Positions 34,563 through 44,033 are shown, counted from the first letter of the stretch. The stretch is 64,000 nucleotides of DNA from Deltaproteobacteria bacterium (GCA_020632695.1 JACKFB010000007.1:124001-188000); one strand, 5' to 3'. Notes: generated from the letters alone by a model not told the origin. A program made the numbers and translations.

Positions 34563-34592
34563 TTGACGGTCTGAAAGGGCGATGGGTACTCT
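34563..34592 (+). promoter_or_regulatory. Predicted promoter of the dcw cluster
   Basis: TTGACG (34563-34568), 18-base spacer, TACTCT (34587-34592). CTTGACGGTC at 34562-34571 is identical to the sequence upstream of the atp and ABC operons. The leader to mraZ would be about 65 bases. Confidence 0.5.
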
Positions 34593-34662
34593 CCTGCGAC
34601 ACCTCTCGGTGGTAGATGACTCTCTAAACGTGGGAGCTGTTCCCGCACGCAGGTCTTCGTCC

Positions 34663-35121
34663 ATGTTCTCCGGTCGCTACGACCACGCACTCGACGACAA
34701 GGGTCGCACGATGGTGCCCAAGGACTTCCGAGACCTTCTCGAGAAGCGGGGGGAGACCGTACTCAAGGTGACCAACGGCCTGGGCGCTCCGCACCACCTG
34801 GAGGTTCGAACGGCGGCTTCGTTCGAACGCTTCCAGCAAGAGGTCGACGCCATCACCGATGAAGAGGACATCGAGGACTTCAAGGTCTTCTACTTCGGCT
34901 CCGCCCACACGGTGGAGATCGACAAGGCGGGCCGCATCCTGGTGCCCGCCACGTTCCGAAACCTGCTGGGATTGCAGGACACGGTGGCCTTCACCGGCGT
35001 GGACAGCGAGCGCTTCCTCATCTGGAAGCCAGAGGCGCTCAACGCCAAGTACGCCGAGGTGAACCGCCGCTCGGGCAGCATCATGGGCCGGCTCGGCCAG
35101 CTCCGGAAAGGGGCCACATGA
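34663..35121 (+). CDS. mraZ: Division and cell wall regulator MraZ
   Basis: The 152-residue protein is an AbrB-like DNA-binding repressor that in other bacteria controls its own dcw cluster. Both MraZ half-domains are clear: MFSGRYDHALDDKGRTMVPK (1-20), with the family's D-x-K-G-R, and VEIDKAGRILVPATFRNLLG (about 81-100). The start is ATG 34663, where the domain begins; the open frame from 34582 would place 27 residues over the promoter. The Shine-Dalgarno is weak (CAGG). It overlaps rsmH by 4 bases. The usual cluster of TGGG-type MraZ boxes is not clear upstream. Confidence 0.93.
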   Translation: MFSGRYDHALDDKGRTMVPKDFRDLLEKRGETVLKVTNGLGAPHHLEVRTAASFERFQQEVDAITDEEDIEDFKVFYFGSAHTVEIDKAGRILVPATFRNLLGLQDTVAFTGVDSERFLIWKPEALNAKYAEVNRRSGSIMGRLGQLRKGAT

Positions 35122-36131
35122 CCCGCACACCCAGCACGGGGAGCGCCAGCGCGCTGCCCTACCACGTCCCCGTGATGGCGGACGAGGTGGTGCGGTGGAT
35201 GGCCGATTGCCCTGACGGTCCACTGGTGGACGGCACGCTGGGCGGGGGCGGGCACACGGCCGCCCTCGCGGCGGCGACGCCCGCGGACCGGCCGCTGGTC
35301 GGCGTCGACCAGGACGGGGCGGCGCTCCGGGAGGCGCGGGCGCGCCTTGCGGACGCCGGTGAGCTCCCGCAGCGCCTCAAGCTGCTGCAGGGCAGCTTCG
35401 CCGACCTGCGCGCGCTGCTGGACGCGGCCGGCGTGCCGACCGAGCACGGCGTGGCCGGCATCCTGCTCGATCTCGGCGTGTCGAGCCACCAGCTCGACGC
35501 GGCCGAGCGCGGCTTCGGCCTCAAGCACTCGGACGCGCCGCTGGACATGCGGATGGATCGCGACTCGCAGCGCCCGACGGCGGCGGACCTGCTGGACACC
35601 TGGTCGGAGGACGAGCTGGCGCAGGTGCTGCGCGAGTTCGGCGAGGTCCAGGGCGCGCGCGGCGTGGCGCGGGCGCTGAAGCGGGCGAGGGCGGAGGGTC
35701 GTCTTTCCACGACCGGCGATCTCGCACGCGTGGTGGAGAGCGTCCAGAAACCCCGCCGAATGCGCCCGGGCCTGCACCCGGCGACCACGGTCTTCCAGGC
35801 TCTGCGCATCGCCGTCAACGACGAGCTGACCGCCCTGGACCGGGCGCTGTCCGAAGCGCCGGAGCTGCTCTGCGAGGGCGGCCGCCTGGTGGTGCTGTCC
35901 TATCACTCGCTGGAGGACCGGCGGGTCAAGCAGGCCTTCCGCGAGGGCGAGCGAGGGCCCGAGCGTCCCGGCCACCTGCCGCCGCCCAGCGAGTGGACCC
36001 AGCGCTGGCGCGTGCTGACGTCGAAGCCCATCTCGGCTAGCGACGAGGAGATCCGAGTCAACCCGCGCGCCCGCAGCGCGCGACTGCGCGTGGCCGAGCG
36101 GGCGCCGCTGGTCGCGAGGAGGCGCCCATGA
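35118..36131 (+). CDS. rsmH: 16S rRNA m4C1402 methyltransferase RsmH
   Basis: The 337-residue SAM-dependent methyltransferase (MraW) modifies C1402 of 16S rRNA. It starts with YHVPVMADEVV (14-24), has the SAM motif DGTLGGGGHTAAL (about 38-50), LLDLGVSSHQLDAAERGF, and ends with the family's ALRIAVNDEL and LSYHSLEDRRVKQAF. The N-terminal 13 residues are variable Thr/Ser. It starts in a 4-base overlap with mraZ and overlaps ftsL by 4 bases. Confidence 0.97.
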   Translation: MTRTPSTGSASALPYHVPVMADEVVRWMADCPDGPLVDGTLGGGGHTAALAAATPADRPLVGVDQDGAALREARARLADAGELPQRLKLLQGSFADLRALLDAAGVPTEHGVAGILLDLGVSSHQLDAAERGFGLKHSDAPLDMRMDRDSQRPTAADLLDTWSEDELAQVLREFGEVQGARGVARALKRARAEGRLSTTGDLARVVESVQKPRRMRPGLHPATTVFQALRIAVNDELTALDRALSEAPELLCEGGRLVVLSYHSLEDRRVKQAFREGERGPERPGHLPPPSEWTQRWRVLTSKPISASDEEIRVNPRARSARLRVAERAPLVARRRP

Positions 36132-36565
36132 GCCCTCCCCGCAAGAAGGGCAGCGCGACGCGGCAGCTCGGGTGGCGCTCGGGGCGCTTCGCCGCCCTGA
36201 TGCTGCTGACCATGGGCGTCGCTGGCGCCGGTCTGTATCAGGTGCGCGCGCGCTTCGAGATCGTGCGCCTGGGCTACGCCGTCGACGCCCAGCGCTTCGA
36301 GCATCGGCGCCTGCTCGAGCAGCAGAAGCGGCTCCGGCTCTCCCTGGCGACCTTCGAGGATCCCCGCCAGGTGGAGAGCTACGCGCGCCAGCACCTCGAC
36401 ATGCACGAGGCGACCGAGCGCGACGAGCTCATCGTGCCCGACGGAGCGACGGTCGAGGCGGTCCCGATGGCGAAGGCCCGGCTGCTGGTGTCGCCCGACG
36501 AGGCCGAGGCGGTCTCGGTGCCTGCCCCTGTGCCGCCCGGCCCGGCCGAGGGGGTGACGCCATGA
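36128..36565 (+). CDS. ftsL: Cell division protein FtsL-like
   Basis: The 145-residue protein is a small bitopic division protein: a basic cytoplasmic start (PPRKKGSATRQLGWRSGR), one membrane helix (FAALMLLTMGVAGAGLYQV, about 21-39) and a coiled coil (AQRFEHRRLLEQQKRLRLSL, about 55-74) ending near residue 100. A Pro/Val/Glu-rich tail of about 35 residues follows. Sequence identity is always low in this family, so the call depends on topology, size and position between rsmH and ftsI. It would bind FtsB and FtsQ at the septum. Confidence 0.82.
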   Translation: MSPPRKKGSATRQLGWRSGRFAALMLLTMGVAGAGLYQVRARFEIVRLGYAVDAQRFEHRRLLEQQKRLRLSLATFEDPRQVESYARQHLDMHEATERDELIVPDGATVEAVPMAKARLLVSPDEAEAVSVPAPVPPGPAEGVTP

Positions 36566-37305
36566 AGCGGCGCGTCGCGACCTGCCTCCTCGCGGTCCTG
36601 CTCCTCGTGGGCCTGGGCTCCTGCGGCCAGAGCGCCGAGGAGCGCATGAAGGAGGCTGACTACCACTACAAGCTGGCCACGAACTTCTTCTACGACCGCA
36701 ACACCCAGAGCGCGATCAGCGAGCTCTACGACGCGATCAAGCTCAACCCGCGCCACGCCCAGGCCCACCATCTGCTGGGCTTCATCTACTTCGGCCGGCA
36801 GGACTACGCCCGCGCCCACGACGAGTTCCAGGCCGCGGTGACCATCGACCCCGAGTTCGACGAGGCGGTGGCCAACCTGGGCAACCTCTACCTGGCGACC
36901 GAGCAGTGGGACATCGCCGTCCCCTACTTCGAGCGCCTCATCGACCGGCCGCTCTACAAGACCCCCTACCTGGCGCAGAACAACCTGGGCTGGGCGCTCT
37001 ACAAGCTCGGGCGCTTCGAGGAGGCCCAGCGCCACATCGGGATGGCCATCTTCCTCAACCCCAAGTTCTGCCTCGCCTACAACAACAAGGGCCGCATCTT
37101 CGCGCATCTGGGCGACACGGCGGCCGCGCTGGAGGCCTTCAACAAGGCCATCGAGCTCTGCCCGGCCTACGCCGAGCCCCACTACTTCCTGGGCCGCATC
37201 TACGCGGCGCTCTCCGCGCCCGACCGCGCCCAGACGCACTTCCGCCGCTGCCACGAGCTGGGGCCCGACACGCCTTACGGGCGTCGCTGCGGGGACGCGC
37301 TGTGA
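36562..37305 (+). CDS. TPR lipoprotein within the dcw cluster (PilF/Tgl-like)
   Basis: The 247-residue product has a lipoprotein signal (MKRRVATCLLAVLLLVGLGS, Cys21, lipobox LGSC). About five tetratricopeptide repeats follow, for example YYKLATNFF-like, SAISELYDAIKLNPRHAQAH, YARAHDEFQAAVTIDPEFDE and ALEAFNKAIELCPAYAEPHY. The layout and length are those of pilotins such as PilF/PilW and myxobacterial Tgl, which help secretin assembly. It overlaps both ftsL and ftsI by 4 bases, so it is made with the division proteins. Whether it serves division or type IV pili cannot be read from the sequence. Confidence 0.82.
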   Translation: MKRRVATCLLAVLLLVGLGSCGQSAEERMKEADYHYKLATNFFYDRNTQSAISELYDAIKLNPRHAQAHHLLGFIYFGRQDYARAHDEFQAAVTIDPEFDEAVANLGNLYLATEQWDIAVPYFERLIDRPLYKTPYLAQNNLGWALYKLGRFEEAQRHIGMAIFLNPKFCLAYNNKGRIFAHLGDTAAALEAFNKAIELCPAYAEPHYFLGRIYAALSAPDRAQTHFRRCHELGPDTPYGRRCGDAL

Positions 37306-40049
37306 CCGACAACCGCAAAGCGCGGGCGTCGCGGGCGCCCGACAAGCTGACCCGGCCGCCCGAGACCCGTCTGACCTCGGTGCGCCGGCGGATGATCCTG
37401 ACGGGGCTCGGCCTCTTCGTGGGCATCCTCGCCGCCTTCACCCAGATCGCCGTGCTCCAGACCGTGGAGGCCGACGCGCTGCGGGCCGAGGCGGCGCGGA
37501 ACTACCAGCGCACGATGGCCCTGGACGACTGGCGCGGCGACATCACCGACCGCGACGGCCAGCTCCTGGCGGTCGACGTGCACCGCTGGGCCGTGACGGC
37601 CGACCCCACCCACGTCGATCCGGCCGAGGCGCCTCACGCCGCGCGCATCCTCGGCGAGCTCATCGGCGTGGACGTGGGCGAGACCATCGACAAGCTGGTG
37701 GGTTCGCGCACCGACAGCCCCATCGACGACACGGCCGATCCGGCGACCCGCTTCGCCCGGCAGGCCGTGCGCCCGGCGGCGGAGGCGGTGGCGGCGATCT
37801 TCGAGTTCCCCGTCTCCCGCTTCGAGCGGAAGATGCGCCTGCTCGAGTACTTCTACCGGATGGACCAGCTCCGCACCCGGGGCATCTACCAGCTCGTCGA
37901 CACGCTGACCCGCATCGCCGAGGTCACCGCCAAGGCCATCAACGCGGGCGCCGCGTCGCTGCGCTTCTTCCCCAACCGCGGCAAGCGCTTCGTCTATCTG
38001 GCGCGCGACATCGACGACGACGCCGCGCGCAGCATCTACGACGCCCGCCAGCGCCTCTTCGAGGAGTGCGCCCGGGTGCGCGACGAGGGCGGCGAGTGCA
38101 CCAACCCGCTGGCGGCCATCCAGCTCCAGCCCGAGCCGCACCGCTACTACCCGAAGCGCGAGCTGGCCACCCAGTTCCTGGGACTGGTCGGCACCAACTC
38201 GCACGCGTTGGACGGCATCGAGCGCGCCATGGACGGCGTGCTGGCCGGCGGCCACCACCTGGTCGAGGTGATCCGCGATCGCCGCGGCCGCTCGATGTTC
38301 CTCGACGGCATCCCGGACGACGCCCCGCTGGCCGCGCCCGCCGTGGAGCTGACCCTGGACCAGCAGATCCAGGCCCTGGCCGAGCGCGAGCTGCACCACG
38401 CCTGCCTCGCCGCCGGCGCGCGAGCCGGGTACGCCATCGTCATGGCCGTGAAGACCGGCGAGGTCCTGGCCGCCGCCAGCTTCCCCACCTTCAACCCCAA
38501 CACCTATCGGGAGTTCTACGAGGACCGGCAGCCCCTGGTCGACGAGCGCGAGGTGCTGGCGCAGAAGCGCGAGGACCTGAACTGGGCGGCGACCTGGCCG
38601 GGCCTCAAGAACGCCTTCCCCGGCTCGGCCGGCGTCGCGATCCGCGAGGCCCAGGCCAGCCAGGCGCGGGAGACCAATGCCTTCATCGAGTACGAGCACC
38701 ACTACCCGAACGCGGCTCGCCACAGCGCGCTCCAGGGCGCCTACGAGCCGGGCTCCATCATGAAGGTGTTCACCCTGGCGGCGTGGCTGGACTCGGCCAT
38801 CCATCCGCTCTCGTGGCGCTACGGGCTGATGGACGGCGCCTGGCACCTCGAGGACGCCGAGGACAACGTCATCCACGACGACCACCACTATGACGTCGAG
38901 AGCGCCGACGTCGCGTACGCGCTGAAGACCTCGTCGAACATCGTGTTCGGGCAGATGGGCGTGGACCTGGGCGCCGAGACGCTGTGGAAGTACCTGGACG
39001 CCTTCGGCTTCGGCCAGGCCACCGGCAGCGGCTTCCCGGGCGAGTCGGCGGGGCGGCTGCGCCACGGCTCCGAGTGGAAGCTGGTGGAGACGGCCAACAT
39101 CGCGTTCGGGCAGGGCATCTCCGCCACCGGGCTGCAGCTCGTCACGGCCCTGGCGGCGCTGGCCAACGGCGGCGTCCGGATGCGGCCGCTGCTGGTGCGG
39201 CGGGTGGTCGACGCCGAGGGGCGCGAGCTGCGGCGCTGGGACCCCGCGGTGGTGGGGCGGGTCGTGTCGGAGAAGGCGGCGCGGACCACCCTGGACATGA
39301 TGCGCGGCGTGGTCGAGCCGGGCGGCACCGGCGTGAAGGCGCAGATCCCGGAGTATCCCGTGGCCGGGAAGACCGGCACCGGGCAGAAGCCGCACCTGCG
39401 CATGCGCGGCTACGCCGAGAACATGTGGGTCGGCACCTTCTTCGGGGTGGCGCCGGTGGACGAGCCGGAGCTGGCCGTGCTGGTGCTGGTCGACGAGCCC
39501 CAGGGCAAGCGCTACGGCGGCGTGGTCGCGGCGCCGGCCTTCCGCGAGATCATGCGCGGCGCGTTGCGGCGCCTCGGGGTGCCTTCGCCCATGGACGCGG
39601 GCAAGCAGGTGGCGTGGATCGACCCGGAGACCCTGGCGCGCCGGCGAGCGATCGTGGCGCCCGTGCGGCGGCGCCTGAGCGCCGAGGCCCCCCCGGTGGA
39701 CCCCGGAGCCGCCGGCGACGTGCCGGTGCCCGACTTCCGCGGCTCGACGATGGACGCGGTGCGGAGGGCGGCCGCCGAGGTGGGGCTGCTGGTGCACCTG
39801 GTGGGCTCGGGCACGGCGCGTAGCCAGGATCTGTCGCCTCAGACGCGGGTGCCTGCCGGCAGCGAGGTGACGGTGGTCTTCGAGCCGCGTGCGCCTGGAG
39901 CTTCGCTGGCGATCGGGACCGCGGCGGGCCCCCGCGAGCGGCGCCCGCCCGGCCAGCCGGCGCGCGATGGCATCGCCCTGCCGCCGGCGCTCCAGGCCCC
40001 GCCGGCGCTGGCCCCGCCCGCTCCGGCGCCTCTCGGAGGTGCGCCATGA
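37302..40049 (+). CDS. ftsI: Septal peptidoglycan transpeptidase FtsI (PBP3), enlarged, with PASTA domain
   Basis: The 915-residue class B penicillin-binding protein starts at GTG 37302, in a 4-base overlap. One membrane helix (about 28-50) precedes the dimerisation domain; the transpeptidase motifs are S485-I-M-K488, S544-S-N546 and K690-T-G. A PASTA repeat lies near residues 808-870, followed by a Pro/Ala tail. Two inserts make it about 300 residues longer than E. coli FtsI: one at about 145-245 and one of some 55 residues between FNPN (397-400) and the active serine. It would cross-link septal peptidoglycan together with FtsW encoded downstream. Confidence 0.93.
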   Translation: MTDNRKARASRAPDKLTRPPETRLTSVRRRMILTGLGLFVGILAAFTQIAVLQTVEADALRAEAARNYQRTMALDDWRGDITDRDGQLLAVDVHRWAVTADPTHVDPAEAPHAARILGELIGVDVGETIDKLVGSRTDSPIDDTADPATRFARQAVRPAAEAVAAIFEFPVSRFERKMRLLEYFYRMDQLRTRGIYQLVDTLTRIAEVTAKAINAGAASLRFFPNRGKRFVYLARDIDDDAARSIYDARQRLFEECARVRDEGGECTNPLAAIQLQPEPHRYYPKRELATQFLGLVGTNSHALDGIERAMDGVLAGGHHLVEVIRDRRGRSMFLDGIPDDAPLAAPAVELTLDQQIQALAERELHHACLAAGARAGYAIVMAVKTGEVLAAASFPTFNPNTYREFYEDRQPLVDEREVLAQKREDLNWAATWPGLKNAFPGSAGVAIREAQASQARETNAFIEYEHHYPNAARHSALQGAYEPGSIMKVFTLAAWLDSAIHPLSWRYGLMDGAWHLEDAEDNVIHDDHHYDVESADVAYALKTSSNIVFGQMGVDLGAETLWKYLDAFGFGQATGSGFPGESAGRLRHGSEWKLVETANIAFGQGISATGLQLVTALAALANGGVRMRPLLVRRVVDAEGRELRRWDPAVVGRVVSEKAARTTLDMMRGVVEPGGTGVKAQIPEYPVAGKTGTGQKPHLRMRGYAENMWVGTFFGVAPVDEPELAVLVLVDEPQGKRYGGVVAAPAFREIMRGALRRLGVPSPMDAGKQVAWIDPETLARRRAIVAPVRRRLSAEAPPVDPGAAGDVPVPDFRGSTMDAVRRAAAEVGLLVHLVGSGTARSQDLSPQTRVPAGSEVTVVFEPRAPGASLAIGTAAGPRERRPPGQPARDGIALPPALQAPPALAPPAPAPLGGAP

Positions 40050-41509
40050 CGCCGCGCACGTTGCTCCAGGAGGCGACGCCTCAGGCCGTGGTGACGGGCG
40101 GCGGCGCCGGCGCGGTGAGCGCCGTGGTGTCGGACTCGCGCGCCGTGGTGGACGGCGCCATGTTCGTCGCGCTGCGCGGTCTGGGCGTGGACGGGCACAA
40201 GTACATCGAGGCAGCGCTTTCGCGCGGCGCCCGCGCGGTGGTGGCCGAGACCGACGCGCCGCCCGGCCTGGCGGCAGGCCTCACCTGGGCCCGCGTCCCC
40301 AGCACCTCGGCCGCCCTGGGGCCGCTGGCGAGCGCCTTCTTCGGGCACCCGTCGCGCGCGCTCGAGGTGCTGGCGGTCACCGGCACCAACGGCAAGACCA
40401 GCGTGACCTGGCTGCTCGAGCAGATCCTGCTCTCCTGCGGCATGAAGCCCGGCGTGCTCAGCACCGTCGAGGTGCGCTACGCCGGCCAGCGCCGGCCCAC
40501 GCGCTTCACCACGCCGCCCGCGGACGAGCTGCAGGCGCTGCTGGCGGCCTTCCGGGACGCAGGCTGCACCCACGCGGTGATGGAGGCGTCGAGCCACGGG
40601 CTGGTGCAGGGGCGCCTGGGGGGCACTCGGGTGGCGGTGGGCGGCTTCACCAACCTCACCCGGGACCACCTGGACTATCACGGGACGCTCGAGGCGTACC
40701 GGGACGCCAAGCGCCTGCTCTTCACCGACCTGGCGGAGGCGGGCTGCTTCAACGTGGACGACGCGGTGGGGCGTGAGCTGGCGGCGGCCTTCGAGGGCCG
40801 GCGCCGCACCACCTCCGCCCGTGGGCTCGGGGACGCCGACCTGCGCGTCGAGGACCTGCGCAGCGGCCTCGAAGGCAGCGAGGCGACCCTGCACACGCCG
40901 GCGGGCCAGCGGCGGCTCGCGCTGCGTCTGCTCGGGCGCCACAACGTGGAGAACGCGCTGGTCGCGCTCGGGATGGCCGAGCTGGCCGGTGTGCCGCTGG
41001 ACTCGGCGCTCGCCGCGCTGGCGGACGCCTCGGCCCCGCCCGGCCGACTCGAGCGCGTCCCGGGCCCGGTCTCGGTGGTCGTCGACTACGCCCACACCCC
41101 CGACGCCCTCGACAACGTGCTGGCGGCGCTGCGGCCGCTCGTGGCAGGCCGCCTCATCTGCGTCTTCGGCGCTGGCGGCGACCGCGACCCGGGCAAGCGC
41201 CCCGAGATGGCGCGCGCCGTCGCCCGGCTGGCCGACCTGGCGATCGTCACCAGCGACAATCCGCGCACCGAGTCGCCCGACGCCATCGTGGCCGACGTGG
41301 TGCGCGGGATGCCCGTCGGCGCGGCCTGGGAGGCCCAGGTGGATCGGCGCGCGGCCATCGAGCGCGCGGTGGCGATGGCCACGCCCGGCGATCTCGTCCT
41401 CATCGCCGGCAAGGGCCACGAGACGACCCAGACCATCGGCACGGTGCAGCACCCCTTCGACGACCGGGACGAGGCTCGCCGTGCGCTGGCCGGGAGGGTG
41501 GCGCGATGA
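40046..41509 (+). CDS. murE: UDP-MurNAc-tripeptide ligase MurE (meso-DAP type)
   Basis: The 487-residue cytoplasmic ligase adds the third amino acid of the stem peptide. It has the nucleotide loop VTGTNGKTSVTWLLEQ (about 112-127), the UDP-MurNAc contacts ASSHGLVQGR and the C-terminal DNPRTE motif (about 408-413); DNPR is the signature of enzymes that use meso-diaminopimelate. HNVENALVALGMA is the central family motif. The length is standard. Overlaps of 4 bases join it to ftsI and murF. Confidence 0.96.
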   Translation: MTPRTLLQEATPQAVVTGGGAGAVSAVVSDSRAVVDGAMFVALRGLGVDGHKYIEAALSRGARAVVAETDAPPGLAAGLTWARVPSTSAALGPLASAFFGHPSRALEVLAVTGTNGKTSVTWLLEQILLSCGMKPGVLSTVEVRYAGQRRPTRFTTPPADELQALLAAFRDAGCTHAVMEASSHGLVQGRLGGTRVAVGGFTNLTRDHLDYHGTLEAYRDAKRLLFTDLAEAGCFNVDDAVGRELAAAFEGRRRTTSARGLGDADLRVEDLRSGLEGSEATLHTPAGQRRLALRLLGRHNVENALVALGMAELAGVPLDSALAALADASAPPGRLERVPGPVSVVVDYAHTPDALDNVLAALRPLVAGRLICVFGAGGDRDPGKRPEMARAVARLADLAIVTSDNPRTESPDAIVADVVRGMPVGAAWEAQVDRRAAIERAVAMATPGDLVLIAGKGHETTQTIGTVQHPFDDRDEARRALAGRVAR

Positions 41510-42918
41510 TGCCGCTTTCCCGTCGTGAGATCGCGCGCGCCATCGGCGCCACCTCGGCGCGAGGCGAGGCCGGAGGGCCCTTCCCCTCGGTCAGCACCGA
41601 CACCCGGAAGCTCTCGCCGGGCGCGCTCTTCTTCGCGCTGGTGGGCGAGCGCCACGACGCCCACGACCACCTGGGGGCGGCCCTCGACGCCGGGGCGGCC
41701 GGGCTGGTGGTCTCCCGCGCCAACGCGCTCCCGGAGCCGCTCTCCGAGGGCGTCTTCGTGGCGGTGGTGCCCGACACCCTCGCCGCGCTGACCGCGCTGG
41801 CGCGCGCCGTGCGGGGCCGCCTCGAGGTGCCGGTGGTGGCGGTGACCGGGTCGGTCGGCAAGACCACCATGAAGGACATGGTCGCCGCGGCGCTGACCGA
41901 TGCGGGCACCGTGGGACGGACGCCGGGCAACTGGAACAACGAGATCGGCACGCCCCTGTCGATCCTGTCGCTGCGCGGCGACGAACGCTTCGTCGTGTTC
42001 GAGATCGGCATGAGCGCGCCGGGCGAGATCGATCGCCTGACGCAGCTCACCCGCCCCGACATCGGCCTCATCACCGCCGCCGCGGCCGCGCACCTGGAGT
42101 TCTTCCACGACGTGGACGCCATCGCCGACGCCAAGGCCGAGCTCTGGGGAGACGCCCTGCCCTCGGGGAGCCGCGCCATCACCTGCGCCGACGACGCGCG
42201 CCTGATGACGCGAGCCCGGGCGCTGCGTCCCGAGGGGCTGGTCACCTACGGGCTGGCCGCCGACGCCGACTTCCGGGTGGAGTCGGTCGCGCAGGACGCC
42301 GAGGGCACCACCGCCCGGATCGCCTCCGGCCAGCGCCGCGCGGAGGTGCGGCTGCGCGTGCTCGGCCGGCACAACGCGGTGAACGCCGCCGGTGCCCTCG
42401 CGGTGGCCGCCACCCTGGGCCTGGACCTGGACGCAGCCGCCGCCTCGCTCTCGGAGCACTTCGCCTCGGCGCCCCACCGCATGGCCGTGCGCCGCGCGCC
42501 GAGCGGGCTCGTGGTCCTGGACGACTGCTACAACGCGAACCCGGCCAGCGCGAACGCGGCCATGCGCACCCTGGGCGAGGTGGCCCGCGACGCCTCCAAG
42601 CGCGGCGCCATCATCGGCTCGATGCTCGAGCTGGGCCCCACCTCGAGCCTGATGCACTACGGCCTGGGCGAGGCGGCCGTGAGCGCCGGCGTGGATTGGC
42701 TGGCCTGCACGGGCCCCCACGCCGACGACGTGGCCGCCGGCGCCCGCGCCGCGGGCCTCACCGAGGTCACCACCGCCGCCGACGCCCTCGACCTGGTCGA
42801 CGCCGTCCGCGCCTTCGCCGCCCCCGACCGCTGGCTGCTCCTGAAGGGAAGCCGCGGTCAGCGCCTCGAGCGCCTCCTCGACCCGCTGGGCATCAGCGAC
42901 GCGCAGGGGGCCGCCTGA
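41506..42918 (+). CDS. murF: UDP-MurNAc-pentapeptide synthetase MurF
   Basis: The 470-residue ligase adds D-Ala-D-Ala to the tripeptide. It shows VTGSVGKTTMKDMVAAAL (about 113-130), GNWNNEIGTPLSIL, MRRAPSG/VVLDDCYNANPAS-type core read as LVVLDDCYNANPASANAAM, and GSMLELG. Two adjacent ATG codons (41506 and 41509) are possible starts; GGGAGG lies upstream. It overlaps murE by 4 bases and mraY by one base (TGATG). Confidence 0.96.
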   Translation: MMPLSRREIARAIGATSARGEAGGPFPSVSTDTRKLSPGALFFALVGERHDAHDHLGAALDAGAAGLVVSRANALPEPLSEGVFVAVVPDTLAALTALARAVRGRLEVPVVAVTGSVGKTTMKDMVAAALTDAGTVGRTPGNWNNEIGTPLSILSLRGDERFVVFEIGMSAPGEIDRLTQLTRPDIGLITAAAAAHLEFFHDVDAIADAKAELWGDALPSGSRAITCADDARLMTRARALRPEGLVTYGLAADADFRVESVAQDAEGTTARIASGQRRAEVRLRVLGRHNAVNAAGALAVAATLGLDLDAAAASLSEHFASAPHRMAVRRAPSGLVVLDDCYNANPASANAAMRTLGEVARDASKRGAIIGSMLELGPTSSLMHYGLGEAAVSAGVDWLACTGPHADDVAAGARAAGLTEVTTAADALDLVDAVRAFAAPDRWLLLKGSRGQRLERLLDPLGISDAQGAA

Positions 42919-44033
42919 TGTTCTACTGGCTCTATCAGATCCAGGCCAACGACCCCGGCGTGTTCCGCCTCTTCGGTTCGCCGGTGTTCCGCGGCATCGC
43001 GGCGCTCTTCACCGCGCTCATCACCTGCCTGCTGCTCTACCCCTGGCTCATCCGCCAGCTCCAGCTCAAGCAGGTCGGCCAGGTCGTGCGCGACGACGGC
43101 CCCGAGAGCCACTTCAAGAAGCGCGGCACCCCGACCATGGGCGGCACCCTGCTCATCGTGGCCCTGGTCGCCACCTGCCTGCTCTGGTGCAACCTCGCCA
43201 ACCCCTTCGTGTGGCTGACCCTGGCCATCACCACCATCTACGGCGTCGTCGGCTTCATCGACGACTGGATGAAGCTGCACCGCAAGAGCTCCGGCGGCCT
43301 GTCCGAGCGCGCGAAGATCGTCGCCCAGGTCGGCTCGGTGGCCCTGCTCATGGCGCTCTTCTTCACCACCATCGCGCCCGACGCCGGCTACTCCACCAAC
43401 CTCCACATCCCCTTCGTGAAGCCGGAGACCTTCACCCTGGCGCTGCCCGGCTGGGCCTACGCGATCTTCGCCGTGTTCACCATCTTCGCCACCTCGACCG
43501 CCGTGAACCTCACCGACGGCCTCGACGGCCTGGCCGTCGGCCCCGCCATCGTCTCGTCGGTCACCTTCGGCATCCTCTGCTACCTGACCGGCGCCACCCT
43601 CTTCGGCGTCAAGGTCGCCGACTACCTGCTGCTCCCGCGCGTCGCCGGCGTCGACGAGCTGGCGGTGTTCTGCGCGGCCATGGCCGGCGCAAGCATCGGA
43701 TTTCTTTGGTACAACACCTATCCCGCCATGGTCTTCATGGGCGACGTCGGGGCCCTGGCCCTGGGCGGCGCGCTGGGCTCGGTGGCCGTCTTCGCCAAGC
43801 ACGAGCTGCTCAGCATCCTCGTCAACGGCGTCTTCGTGGTCGAGCTGCTCAGCGTGGTGATCCAGCGCTACAGCTTCCGCTGGACGGGCAAGCGCGTGTT
43901 CGCCATGGCGCCCATCCACCACCACTTCGAGAAGAAGGCGAGCGCCTGGCCGGAGAGCCGCATCACCGTTCGCTTCTGGATCATCAGCATCATGCTGGCC
44001 CTGGTCGGGCTGGCGAGCCTCAAGGTGCGGTGA
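42918..44033 (+). CDS. mraY: Phospho-MurNAc-pentapeptide transferase MraY
   Basis: The 371-residue membrane enzyme makes lipid I from UDP-MurNAc-pentapeptide and undecaprenyl phosphate. About ten hydrophobic helices are visible with the family motifs KKRGTPTMGG (about 56-65), GFIDDWMKLHRKSSGGLS, NLTDGLDGLAVGPA and APIHHHFEKK near the C-terminus. The start is ATG 42918, which overlaps the murF stop by one base. It is followed by ftsW after 3 bases, in the slot where murD usually lies. Confidence 0.97.
   Translation: MFYWLYQIQANDPGVFRLFGSPVFRGIAALFTALITCLLLYPWLIRQLQLKQVGQVVRDDGPESHFKKRGTPTMGGTLLIVALVATCLLWCNLANPFVWLTLAITTIYGVVGFIDDWMKLHRKSSGGLSERAKIVAQVGSVALLMALFFTTIAPDAGYSTNLHIPFVKPETFTLALPGWAYAIFAVFTIFATSTAVNLTDGLDGLAVGPAIVSSVTFGILCYLTGATLFGVKVADYLLLPRVAGVDELAVFCAAMAGASIGFLWYNTYPAMVFMGDVGALALGGALGSVAVFAKHELLSILVNGVFVVELLSVVIQRYSFRWTGKRVFAMAPIHHHFEKKASAWPESRITVRFWIISIMLALVGLASLKVR

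Noticed and set aside
34580..34640. MraZ-binding boxes upstream of mraZ
   Set aside because: TGGGTA, TGGTA and TGGGA occur but at about 26 and 21 bases apart, not the regular 10-11-base spacing of known boxes.
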